A stretch of DNA of 9,421 nt from Chloroflexi bacterium RBG_16_57_11 (GTDB taxonomy: Bacteria > Chloroflexota > Anaerolineae > Anaerolineales > UBA4823): positions 12,505-21,925 of the forward strand of contig MGNS01000015.1 in assembly GCA_001795165.1 (NCBI GenBank). The letters are read 5' to 3'. This document shows, in pieces, positions 1 through 6,445 of this stretch (position 1 is its first letter; each line of letters begins with the position of its first letter). The notes below the pieces were generated by a model. The model was not told the origin of the DNA. It saw only the letters and a list, made by a program, of their open reading frames with translations, and searched no databases. The position numbers and the translations under genes are program-made.

Positions 1-366
1 CTCAAGCCGTTGGACATCGTCCTGATCTACACCGGAGCAGGGTGGATCAACGAAAGCGACGATTACCTGCGCAATCACTGTGGCGTCGATGCGGACGCCA
101 CGCTGTATATGATCGATAGGGGCATCAAGGTCATGGGAATCGACGCCATCACCTGGGACCGGCCGGTCTGGTCGATGTTCGAAAAGAAGATGTTTTGGGA
201 ATCTCACCGGGTGATGGTCGATCATGAGTATTACCACATCGAGAATATGATGAACCTGGAGAAACTGCTCGACAGGCCTATTGGGTTTAAGGTCTCGGCT
301 TTGCCGGTCAAGTGGGTGGGCACGACCGCCTCGCCAATCCGGGCGATCGCGATTTACGAAAATTAA
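1..366 (+). CDS. Cyclase-family protein (kynurenine formamidase-like), 3' end only
   Basis: The frame is open from the first base and ends at TAA 364-366, so this is the last 121 residues of a longer gene whose start lies outside the window. The visible part fits the C-terminal half of the cyclase/kynurenine formamidase superfamily: a TGAGW segment, a GIKVMGIDAITWD segment (family pattern: G-V/I-D-T-x-S-x-D), a HIENMMNLEKL segment matching the conserved E-N-L-x-N-L region, and a near-terminal SPIRAIAI matching the usual SPVRAVA strand. Family members are metal-dependent hydrolases acting on amides, lactams or cyclic ketones. The HxGTHxDxPxH metal site belongs to the missing N-terminal half, so catalytic competence cannot be judged. 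It lies 57 nt upstream of the dikinase gene on the same strand and may be cotranscribed with it. The substrate is unknown. The family call is fairly secure. Confidence 0.8.
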   Translation, partial: LKPLDIVLIYTGAGWINESDDYLRNHCGVDADATLYMIDRGIKVMGIDAITWDRPVWSMFEKKMFWESHRVMVDHEYYHIENMMNLEKLLDRPIGFKVSALPVKWVGTTASPIRAIAIYEN

Positions 367-377
367 GCATCCACTTT

Positions 378-405
378 CAGGGATAGGTTACCAGACCTGC
401 CCCTG
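378..405 (+). other. Intercistronic stem-loop
   Basis: CAGGG (378-382) pairs with CCCTG (401-405), and inside it AGGT (385-388) pairs with ACCT (395-398) around a 6-nt loop, separated by a symmetric 2x2 internal loop. No T-run follows, so it does not look like a rho-independent terminator. It sits just upstream of the GAGGTG ribosome binding site of the next gene and could affect mRNA processing or translation. Chance occurrence is possible. Confidence 0.35.
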
Positions 406-423
406 TTCATGAGGTGTCTGCCG

Positions 424-1398
424 ATGACGTGCCCTGAGGATGCAACTATCGTCTGGTTTGGTGAAATCGATCGCGGAGATGTAGGCGCAGCAGGCGGCAA
501 AGGAGCCAGCCTGAGCGATATGTCCCGTGCCGGTATGCTGGTTCCGCCAGGGTTTATCGTTTGTACGGGCGCCTTCCGCCAGTTCCTGCAGGAGAGCGGG
601 TTGGACGGGGAAATCGAATGCGCTCTTCATGGGCTGGAGGTTGAAGATCAGGCGCGCTTGGAGCGCATCACGGAGCTTATCACCCAAAAGATCGAGCAAA
701 CAGAGCCATCCCCCGAGCTGCGTAGGATGATTGTTGATGCCTACCAGCAATTGTGCGCTGAATATGGCGGGGTCGCGGTGGTGGCGGTACGCTCCAGCGC
801 GGCGGCGGAAGACTCCCAGGCTGCCAGCTTTGCCGGGCAGCAGGAGACTTACCTGAATGTTTTTGGCGCAGAGACGGTGTTGCGCCAGGTACGCCTCTGC
901 TGGAGCTCATTCTTCACGCCGCGCGCCCTCTTTTACCGCTCGCAGAAAGGTAGCCTGAAAGACACCAGCATCGCCGTGGTTGTGCAGCGCATGGTGAACC
1001 CGGATAAGTCGGGCGTGATGTTCACCGTCGATCCGGTCCTGAGGCGGCGCGACCGGGTGATGATCGAGGCTGCCTGGGGCTTGGGCGAGGCAGTGGTGTC
1101 AGGCCTGGTGACCCCAGATAACTACGTGGTGAGCAAGCATGATAGGCGCCTGTTGAGCAAATTCATCTCACGCAAGACTATGATGATCACACGCCAGGAG
1201 AATGGTGTGGGTGTGCAGCATGAAGATTTGCCCCCCGATAAGGCTCAGGCCCAGGTGCTCAACGCTGAAGAGATCGACCGCCTGGCCGAATTGGGAGATT
1301 TGATTGAAGCCCATTTTGGCTGCCCCCAGGATGTGGAATGGGCGATTGAGGGCGATGCGTTGTACGTTTTGCAGAGTCGCCCGGTGACGACTTTGTAG
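424..1398 (+). CDS. Split dikinase, ATP-binding (PPDK_N) subunit; phenylphosphate synthase beta/PEP synthase N-terminus-like
   Basis: This 324-residue protein is a stand-alone pyruvate phosphate dikinase N-terminal ATP-grasp domain. Visible signatures are GGKGASL at residues 24-30 followed by VPPGFIV, AVRSSAAAEDS at about 121-131 (the Arg-Ser-Ser nucleotide loop and ED), a KSGVMFTVDPV segment, EAAWGLGEAVVSG, and the C-terminal DVEWAIEG (303-310) with LQSRPVT (316-322). These are the family's ATP- and metal-binding elements. In dikinases this domain transfers the beta-phosphate of ATP to a His on a separate swivelling domain. That domain is absent here and is found in the protein at 2663-4339, so the two probably form one enzyme, as the two catalytic subunits of phenylphosphate synthase do. 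I chose ATG 424 because GAGGTG (411-416) lies 7 nt upstream; ATG 409 (+5 residues) has no ribosome binding site. The domain call is very secure. The pairing and the substrate are inferred. Confidence 0.93.
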   Translation: MTCPEDATIVWFGEIDRGDVGAAGGKGASLSDMSRAGMLVPPGFIVCTGAFRQFLQESGLDGEIECALHGLEVEDQARLERITELITQKIEQTEPSPELRRMIVDAYQQLCAEYGGVAVVAVRSSAAAEDSQAASFAGQQETYLNVFGAETVLRQVRLCWSSFFTPRALFYRSQKGSLKDTSIAVVVQRMVNPDKSGVMFTVDPVLRRRDRVMIEAAWGLGEAVVSGLVTPDNYVVSKHDRRLLSKFISRKTMMITRQENGVGVQHEDLPPDKAQAQVLNAEEIDRLAELGDLIEAHFGCPQDVEWAIEGDALYVLQSRPVTTL

Positions 1399-1432
1399 GT
1401 TGATCGCAGTGCGTGTGGGGCCGCCCTCGAGT

Positions 1433-1451
1433 CCGAGACCAACGCTCTCGG
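1433..1451 (+). other. Small intercistronic stem-loop
   Basis: CCGAGA (1433-1438) and TCTCGG (1446-1451) form a perfect 6-bp stem with a 7-nt loop in the 78-nt gap between the dikinase ATP subunit and the HprK-like gene. It is followed by CTACAACGG and not a T-run, so it is not a convincing terminator. It lies 13 nt upstream of the GAGGAG ribosome binding site of the next gene. Confidence 0.35.
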
Positions 1452-1476
1452 CTACAACGGATTTGAGGAGTAGATT

Positions 1477-2391
1477 GTGGAATATCAGGAACAGATTGCT
1501 TCAGGCCCGGCTCTGATCCGTATCCAGGTGCAAACCGCGGAACCGATAGAGTGGGTGCTGGACGATACCACCTTTTTGGATTACCGCCTGGGTAAAGTCG
1601 AGCGCAGCCATGCGATCACGTCGGACAAGATCGATCTATTGTGGGATCGCGAGGTTGCGCAAAAAACCGTCCATTTCCGGGCTGACCAGCTGCTCCTGAC
1701 CGGTAATTGGGCGCAGGGTGAGCTCCAAAGGATCTTGGTCACCTTGTTGGCGCGGCGCATGGAGGAGAAAGGGGTCTACCTTTTTCACTCTTCCGCCGTG
1801 CGCTATCGCGAGGCCACCATCCTGTTTATGGGTGGTGAGAGCAACAACGGCAAAACCATGGCGCAGATCGAGGCGCGCCGACGTGGCGGCGCTTTCATCG
1901 CCACGGAGACCACTGTCATCGACCGCAGGACGGAGCTGGTGATCGCTGGCAGCCAGGATGTTTTTCTTGTCAAGCGGGCCAAAGGCACCGAGCGCGCCGA
2001 CAAGCCGGCGCAGAATGTCGGGGTGCAGAAATTATTCGGAGGGGAATTGCCCGACCTGAATATTTTCTACACCCGGCTGACCAGGATTGACCGGGTCATC
2101 CTGCCAGATATTGACGGCCACTTCGACCTCAGCGTGACTGAACTGGGCGAATACGAAAAAGCTTACCAGAGCTTTCATTGCCTGGTCAATTACATGGGGC
2201 TGAATATTTTGCTGGCGCCAGGGCTGCCCATGCCGGTGCTGGACACCGAAGAGCTGCGCTCGAAGCGGGCCGAGTTCATCCAGGAGTTCATCGGAGGAAA
2301 TGGAAACCAACCAAAACCCTATCATGTGATCCGGGCGCGCACGCCGCAGCTCCTGCTTGATGAAGTCGAAAAGTTGCTGGGTGCGGCCTAG
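1477..2391 (+). CDS. HprK/PEPCK-like P-loop ATP-binding protein
   Basis: This 304-residue protein resembles the HPr kinase-like/PEP carboxykinase-fold group. A Walker A motif GGESNNGKT occupies residues 119-127, preceded by the hydrophobic strand ATILFM and the segment YLFHSSAV. About 18 residues later comes GGAFIATETTVID (137-149), which aligns with the HprK segment GHxLVADDxVEI. The usual acidic pair is replaced by Thr143-Glu144, so metal binding or phosphatase chemistry may differ. The first 95 residues are a beta-rich N-terminal part like those in HprK-related proteins of unknown role. GTG 1477 is the likely start, with GAGGAG at 1465-1470. The gene sits between the two halves of a split dikinase, where known phenylphosphate synthases have a CBS-domain third subunit. 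A regulatory phosphorylation role is therefore tempting but unproven. No signal peptide or membrane segment is visible, so a cytoplasmic location is likely. The P-loop call is secure, the HprK likeness moderate. Confidence 0.7.
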   Translation: MEYQEQIASGPALIRIQVQTAEPIEWVLDDTTFLDYRLGKVERSHAITSDKIDLLWDREVAQKTVHFRADQLLLTGNWAQGELQRILVTLLARRMEEKGVYLFHSSAVRYREATILFMGGESNNGKTMAQIEARRRGGAFIATETTVIDRRTELVIAGSQDVFLVKRAKGTERADKPAQNVGVQKLFGGELPDLNIFYTRLTRIDRVILPDIDGHFDLSVTELGEYEKAYQSFHCLVNYMGLNILLAPGLPMPVLDTEELRSKRAEFIQEFIGGNGNQPKPYHVIRARTPQLLLDEVEKLLGAA

Positions 2392-2433
2392 CCATTGACG
2401 GCGGAGTCAACCTCCAGGAATCAGGTAGCAGTC

Positions 2434-2462
2434 AGATGATCCGAATAAGGAGGATCATTTTT
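2434..2462 (+). terminator. Probable rho-independent terminator
   Basis: ATGATCC (2436-2442) and GGATCAT (2452-2458) form a 7-bp perfect stem, extendable to 9 bp with one G-U pair (2434-2460). The loop is 9 nt and the right arm merges into TTTTT (2458-2462). It lies 43 nt after the HprK-like stop codon. Only three G-C pairs support the stem, so termination may be partial. It would separate transcription of the dikinase ATP subunit from its His subunit. Confidence 0.55.
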
Positions 2463-2662
2463 ACCAATCTTCATTCTCAACTCCTTCATCCATGCTCGGG
2501 AAAGATCGAATTTCAGCACAACACAAAGATGTTGTATCTCTAAACAAACACAATCAACTCGGAAAAGTTAGCAAGTGCGTTTGTATCGAAGAAAGTCGTA
2601 GGGGCGCATGGCATGCGCCCGCCACGCAAATCGGATTACAACCAAATAAGGAGTGAATCGCT
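2463..2662 (+). promoter_or_regulatory. AT-richer intergenic region, probable promoter/leader of dikinase His subunit and AOR
   Basis: No convincing gene is visible on either strand in the 271-nt gap 2392-2662. After the terminator the composition turns distinctly AT-richer than the flanking genes, as expected of a promoter region, but I cannot point to a convincing -35/-10 pair. It contains a dyad ACAACA (2518-2523), 6-nt spacer, TGTTGT (2530-2535), a plausible operator. It also holds the perfect palindrome listed separately at 2602-2620 and, at the end, AAGGAG (2648-2653), the ribosome binding site of the next gene. Confidence 0.5.
2602..2620. repeat. Perfect 19-bp palindrome (REP-like element or operator)
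   Basis: GGGCGCATG (2602-2610) and CATGCGCCC (2612-2620) are exact inverted repeats around a single central G, 42 nt upstream of ATG 2663. The flank GTAGGGGCG plus a GC-rich palindrome resembles extragenic palindromic repeats I associate with many bacterial genomes; that comparison is from memory and untested. As RNA the perfect arms would leave too small a loop, so a 6-bp stem GGGCGC/GCGCCC with a 7-nt loop is more realistic. A dimeric repressor site is the alternative. Confidence 0.5.
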
Positions 2663-4339
2663 ATGCCTGATCTGTCCGTTCTGGGAACTTTCTTTGGCGA
2701 CCCGTCCTTCCCGATCGAGTGGAAAGACAAGCAGGAAAAAAGCCTGCACTGGTTTTACGATGACCTGCACTGTCCCCAGCCGATCTCGCCGATGTATTTC
2801 GACATCGGCGGCTGGGGGTTGACCTGCCGCTATATGTACAAGCGCTTTGGCTTGCCCTTTGGCTACGACTGGATCGCCAAAAAGGTCAATAACTACGTTT
2901 ACAGCGCCATCGTTCCACAGGACGATGAGGAAATTGCTCGCCTGGGGCCGTATTTTGGCCTGGTGTTGCCGATTTACGCCACCAAGTTTTTTCAGTGGTG
3001 GAACGATCGCCTGGTGCCCGAGGTATTGCGCAACTTTGAATTCCTCGACACCTATCCCTACGAGGCCGCATCGTTGGCCGAGCTGATGGTGCTGTTCGAA
3101 GATGCGCTGGATATTCAGGAGCGCCATTTCCGGATTCACTGGCTGATCAACATGGCTCAGTTCGCCTCCTTCCTTAACTTCCAGGCGGTCTTTGCCGAGG
3201 TGGTCGAAGGCGGCGCCGACCCCATTTTGAACGGGAAAATCCTGGTCTCGATCGACGATCGTAACTGGGACTCGATCCGCGGCCTGTGTGCGCTGCGCGA
3301 CCAGGTCAAAGCTGATGCGGTCTTGCGCGAGGCGTTCATGGGCGAGACAGCCTCCGAGGTTTCCTCAGCCCTGGGTAAGACCGACAAGGGCCAGGAGTTC
3401 CTGGGAAAAGTCAAGGAATGGGCCAAGGAGTTTGGCTTTAAGGCCATGTACACCCATGAGTACATCTTCCAGCTATGGGTGGAGAACAATGCTCCGATCA
3501 TCGAAGCGATCAAGGGCTATCTCGAGTCCGGCTACGACGTGGAAGTCGATCTGCAAAAAGTGAGGGACTCCCAGAATGCCGCCATAGCGGAGATGTTCAC
3601 CAAGGTCAAGGAGGCCGATAAGCCACGCCTTCAGGAAGCCCTGGATATGGCGCTGAAGATGGCCCCAATGACCCCGGACCATCACTTTTACTTTGACCAG
3701 GGCACTTATGCGCGCATACGCCTGGTGCTTTTGGCGGTCGGGCGAAAGCTGGTTGAGAATGGCGTGCTGAGCGATGCCGAAGACATCATGTATCTCAACT
3801 ATGACGAGCTGCGCCACATTTCAGCTGTGCCGAACGCGTTCGACGCCAAGGCCCTGACCCGAAAGCGACGTGATGAGAACCTGGAAGCCAGTAACATCCG
3901 CCCGCGCGATTGGGCTGGAACGGTGACCAAATGGTCGCTGTACGATGAGCCATACAAGGGCCTGTGGGGCTTCCCGGAAAAGTTTACCAAGACGGCAGAG
4001 CGCTCGGCGGAGCCTTCGGATTTGATCACGGGCCTGGCGGCCTCGCCCGGGGTGGTGGAAGGCGTGGCTCGCTACGTCAAGTCTCCAACTGAGTTTGACC
4101 AGGTTAAGAAGGGCGAAATCATGGTCTGCAAGATGACCAACCCGGCCTGTGTGGTGGTCTTCACCAAGATCAAGGGCCTGGTCACGGATGCAGGCGGTGT
4201 GCTGGCGCACCCGGCGGTAGTCTCGCGCGAATTTGGCATCCCGGCTGTGGTCGGAACTTCGGTCGCCACCGAAAAGATCAAGACGGGTATGCGCATCCGG
4301 GTTAACGGCAATACCGGAGTGGTGGAGATCATCGGTTAG
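2663..4339 (+). CDS. Split dikinase, substrate plus phosphohistidine (PEP-utilisers mobile domain) subunit; phenylphosphate synthase alpha-like
   Basis: This 558-residue protein ends in the swivelling phosphohistidine domain of PEP-utilising enzymes. GLAASPGVVEGVARY begins near residue 457. The catalytic motif is GGVLAHPAVVSREFGIPAVVGT with His516, where most family members have GGxxSHAAIxARE; the Thr/Ser-Ser before His is Leu-Ala here. The other ~450 residues are a mostly helical region starting with an FYDDLHCPQPISPM segment (31-44), as in phenylphosphate synthase-type and rifampicin phosphotransferase-type proteins. No TIM-barrel pyruvate/PEP domain is present, which argues against PEP synthase or PPDK. 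With the ATP subunit at 424-1398 it probably performs ATP + R-OH + H2O to R-O-phosphate + AMP + Pi. AAGGAG at 2648-2653 supports ATG 2663. It lies directly upstream of the AOR gene and is likely cotranscribed with it. Its substrate cannot be read from sequence. Confidence 0.88.
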   Translation: MPDLSVLGTFFGDPSFPIEWKDKQEKSLHWFYDDLHCPQPISPMYFDIGGWGLTCRYMYKRFGLPFGYDWIAKKVNNYVYSAIVPQDDEEIARLGPYFGLVLPIYATKFFQWWNDRLVPEVLRNFEFLDTYPYEAASLAELMVLFEDALDIQERHFRIHWLINMAQFASFLNFQAVFAEVVEGGADPILNGKILVSIDDRNWDSIRGLCALRDQVKADAVLREAFMGETASEVSSALGKTDKGQEFLGKVKEWAKEFGFKAMYTHEYIFQLWVENNAPIIEAIKGYLESGYDVEVDLQKVRDSQNAAIAEMFTKVKEADKPRLQEALDMALKMAPMTPDHHFYFDQGTYARIRLVLLAVGRKLVENGVLSDAEDIMYLNYDELRHISAVPNAFDAKALTRKRRDENLEASNIRPRDWAGTVTKWSLYDEPYKGLWGFPEKFTKTAERSAEPSDLITGLAASPGVVEGVARYVKSPTEFDQVKKGEIMVCKMTNPACVVVFTKIKGLVTDAGGVLAHPAVVSREFGIPAVVGTSVATEKIKTGMRIRVNGNTGVVEIIG

Positions 4340-4363
4340 TCAGGCAGTATGTATTGCACGATC

Positions 4364-4417
4364 GGTGGGCCTGGCGGCCGGTGAGCATCGATCGTCCAAC
4401 TGGTCGCCAGGACCACC
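4364..4417 (+). other. Strong hairpin in the AOR leader
   Basis: Positions 4364-4381 pair with 4400-4417: 15 Watson-Crick pairs, two G-U wobbles (4377-4404, 4380-4401) and one G-A mismatch (4369-4412), closing an 18-nt loop. The right arm is followed by CAAAAAAGG and not T residues, so it is not a + strand rho-independent terminator. The structure ends 10 nt before the AAGGAG (4428-4433) of the AOR gene. Candidate roles are an mRNA processing or stabilising element at the dikinase/AOR junction, or a translational control structure. It does not match the Moco riboswitch multi-stem layout as I know it. Confidence 0.7.
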
Positions 4418-4445
4418 CAAAAAAGGCAAGGAGCGAAAAATCGGT

Positions 4446-6332
4446 ATGGCATTTCATAGTGGTTATGCCGGGATGATGTTGGAGGTCGACCTGACGGCGG
4501 GCACGGTTCAAAAAAAGCCGTTAGATGAACTGTTTGCGCGCAGGTACATCGGCGGGCGTGGCTTTACCAGCCGGTTGCAGTACGATCTGGTCACTCCGGA
4601 AGTGGATCCGCTGAGCCCGGAGAATCCACTGATCATTGCCAACGGCCCGCTCACCGGCTCGCGCGCTCCGGCAGGCAGCCGGTTTGTGGTCGGCGCCCGC
4701 TCGCCGCTGACCGGCATCCTGGGAGATGCTAACGGCGGGGGACACTGGGGTCCGGAGCTGAAGCGCGCCGGCTTTGACCTGATCGTTTTCCACGGGCGCG
4801 CCGACCGGCCGGTTTATTTATGGGTCAAGGATGGCGATGCCGAGCTGCGCAAGGCATCTCATCTATGGGGCCTGGACACGCTGCAAACCCGGGACGCCTT
4901 GATAAAGGAATTGGGCGGCGACGAAAAAATCAGGGTGGCCTGTATTGGCCAGGCCGGTGAAAACCTGGTGAAATTTTCAGGCTTCGTGGTGGATGTGGAT
5001 CATCTGGCAGCCCGCACCGGCGTAGGGGCCGTGATTGGCTCTAAAAATCTCAAGGCCATCCCGGTGCGTGGCACGCAGCCCGTCCCGCTATTCGACAAGA
5101 AAGCCTTCCAGGAAATCTCCGGCGTCTTGAACAAGATCCTGCTGAACGACCGGATGAGTGGCGGCGAGCTGGGAACTTACGGCACAACTTCGCTGCTAAC
5201 CCTGCACAACACGTATGGAGGCCTGGCCACGCGCAACTGGCAGACCGGGGTATTCGAAGGGGCGGATAAAATCGACGGTGTGGCGTTTAAGAAGTCGGGT
5301 TATGAGGAGGATCCAACCGCCTGCTTTTCATGTCCCTGCCGCTGCGACCGCTATGCCAGGGTGGATGAGGGCGAGTATGCCGGCACCGAAGTGGGCGGCC
5401 CGGAATATTATACGGTGTGCTCGTTCGGCTCGAAATGCGGCAACGATAACCTGGCTTCGATCCTCAAAGCCAATGAGTTGTGCAACCTGTACGGATTGGA
5501 TACCGCTTCGACAGGAGGCATTATCGGCTTTCTGATGGAGGCCTGGCAGCGCGGCGCAATAACCGCCGAGGACACCGATGGTCTGGACTTTTCGTGGGGC
5601 AATCACCAGACCATCATCGAGATGATCCATCGGGTTGCGCACCGCCAGGGCTTTGGCGATCGTGTGGCTGAAGGCATCCGCCCGCTGGCGGCTTTCATTG
5701 GCAAAGGGGCTGAAGATTACGCCATCCATGTCAAGGGTATGGATGCGGTCACCTTCGACCCGCGCGCTCTAAGAGTGTACAACTTCCGCTACGCCGTGGC
5801 CTCCCGAGGGGCCGACCACCTGCGCATCTCGGCGCATGGCGCTTATGGGTTGGAAACGCTTCCCGTGGAAGAAGCGGCTGCCAAGATGAAGTTCTGGCAG
5901 GATATCGTCGGTATCCCGGACCTGATGGGCCTGTGCAAGTTTCCGTACACTTTTTATTCAGAGACTGCCGATGTGACTTTCAGGAAGGTCCTGGAGATCG
6001 TACCGGAGTTGTATGGCGCGGCGACCAGCTTCGAGATCACAGGGGAGGAGCTTATGACGGCCTCGGCGCGCGTGGGCACCGTGGAGCGCGCCATCAACTC
6101 CCGCCTGGGGTTGACCGCCAGGGATGATGTATTACCCAGGCGATTTTTGGAAGAACCCTTGCCCGAAGGTCCCAAAAAAGGCCAGGTGATGGACATCCTG
6201 GAGCCTCTAAAATACCATTTCTACCTCGCACAAGGCTGGGATACAAAGACAGGTATCCCAACACGAGAAACCCTGGAAATATTGGGATTGAGCGACATTG
6301 CAGATGATCTGACCGCCCGATCGATAATCTGA
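4446..6332 (+). CDS. Tungsten-type aldehyde:ferredoxin oxidoreductase family enzyme
   Basis: This 628-residue protein (Pyrococcus AOR is about 605) carries family hallmarks along its whole length: YIGGRGF near residue 35, ENPLIIANGPLTGS, ACIGQAGENLVKFSG, GVGAVIGSKNLKAI, GGPEYYTVCSFGS, and YGLDTASTG. The [4Fe-4S] ligands appear as C293-x2-C296-x3-C300, with the fourth in DLMGLCKF (D492, C497), which also matches the DxxGLC pterin-binding motif. Family enzymes carry W (or Mo) bis-pyranopterin and interconvert aldehydes and carboxylates using ferredoxin or similar carriers. ATG 4446 is chosen because homology starts at once (MAFHSGYAGMMLEVDL). AAGGAG (4428-4433) lies 12 nt upstream, a rather long spacing. 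The frame is open back to 4233, but that stretch overlaps the dikinase gene and has no AOR similarity. The neighbouring MoaD-like gene fits the cofactor need. Substrate specificity (AOR, benzoyl-CoA-reductase-like or other clade) is not decidable here. The family call is very secure. Confidence 0.96.
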   Translation: MAFHSGYAGMMLEVDLTAGTVQKKPLDELFARRYIGGRGFTSRLQYDLVTPEVDPLSPENPLIIANGPLTGSRAPAGSRFVVGARSPLTGILGDANGGGHWGPELKRAGFDLIVFHGRADRPVYLWVKDGDAELRKASHLWGLDTLQTRDALIKELGGDEKIRVACIGQAGENLVKFSGFVVDVDHLAARTGVGAVIGSKNLKAIPVRGTQPVPLFDKKAFQEISGVLNKILLNDRMSGGELGTYGTTSLLTLHNTYGGLATRNWQTGVFEGADKIDGVAFKKSGYEEDPTACFSCPCRCDRYARVDEGEYAGTEVGGPEYYTVCSFGSKCGNDNLASILKANELCNLYGLDTASTGGIIGFLMEAWQRGAITAEDTDGLDFSWGNHQTIIEMIHRVAHRQGFGDRVAEGIRPLAAFIGKGAEDYAIHVKGMDAVTFDPRALRVYNFRYAVASRGADHLRISAHGAYGLETLPVEEAAAKMKFWQDIVGIPDLMGLCKFPYTFYSETADVTFRKVLEIVPELYGAATSFEITGEELMTASARVGTVERAINSRLGLTARDDVLPRRFLEEPLPEGPKKGQVMDILEPLKYHFYLAQGWDTKTGIPTRETLEILGLSDIADDLTARSII

Positions 6333-6363
6333 TGCACTTCACGCTGACCGGCATTGATTGTTT

Positions 6364-6420
6364 GATCCAGCCGACCTGCCAACCCCAGGTTGCCGGATCA
6401 TGAAAGCCTGGGGCGTCCGG
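6364..6420 (+). promoter_or_regulatory. Leader with competing hairpins upstream of GntR gene
   Basis: The 113-nt gap between AOR and the regulator holds overlapping inverted repeats. In one fold GATCC (6364-6368) pairs with GGATC (6395-6399), enclosing CAACC/GGTTG (6380-6384/6388-6392). In the other CCCCAGG (6383-6389) pairs with CCTGGGG (6407-6413). The two share bases and exclude each other. CCGGA (6393-6397) can also pair with TCCGG (6416-6420). No T-run follows, so it is not a standard terminator. It could be an mRNA switch, an operator for the adjacent regulator, or chance in GC-rich DNA. Confidence 0.35.
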
Positions 6421-6445
6421 TTACATCGATTTCTGTGGAGGCTAA

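Noticed and set aside
2636..3139. 167-codon open frame on the minus strand
   Set aside because: It lies opposite the well-supported dikinase His subunit, has no recognisable domain and is a codon-bias shadow. The same applies to minus-strand frames at 388-750, 3821-4210 and 5328-5729.
424..4339. PEP synthase or pyruvate phosphate dikinase
   Set aside because: ATP and His domains are present but no TIM-barrel PEP/pyruvate-binding domain is encoded in either half, so those names would mislead.
4364..4417. Rho-independent terminator or Moco riboswitch
   Set aside because: An A-run and not a T-run follows the hairpin on the + strand, and a single stem does not match the multi-stem Moco riboswitch layout as I know it.
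4233..4445. AOR frame extended upstream to ATG 4233
   Set aside because: The extension overlaps the end of the dikinase gene, covers the leader hairpin and shows no AOR-like sequence; family similarity begins at ATG 4446.
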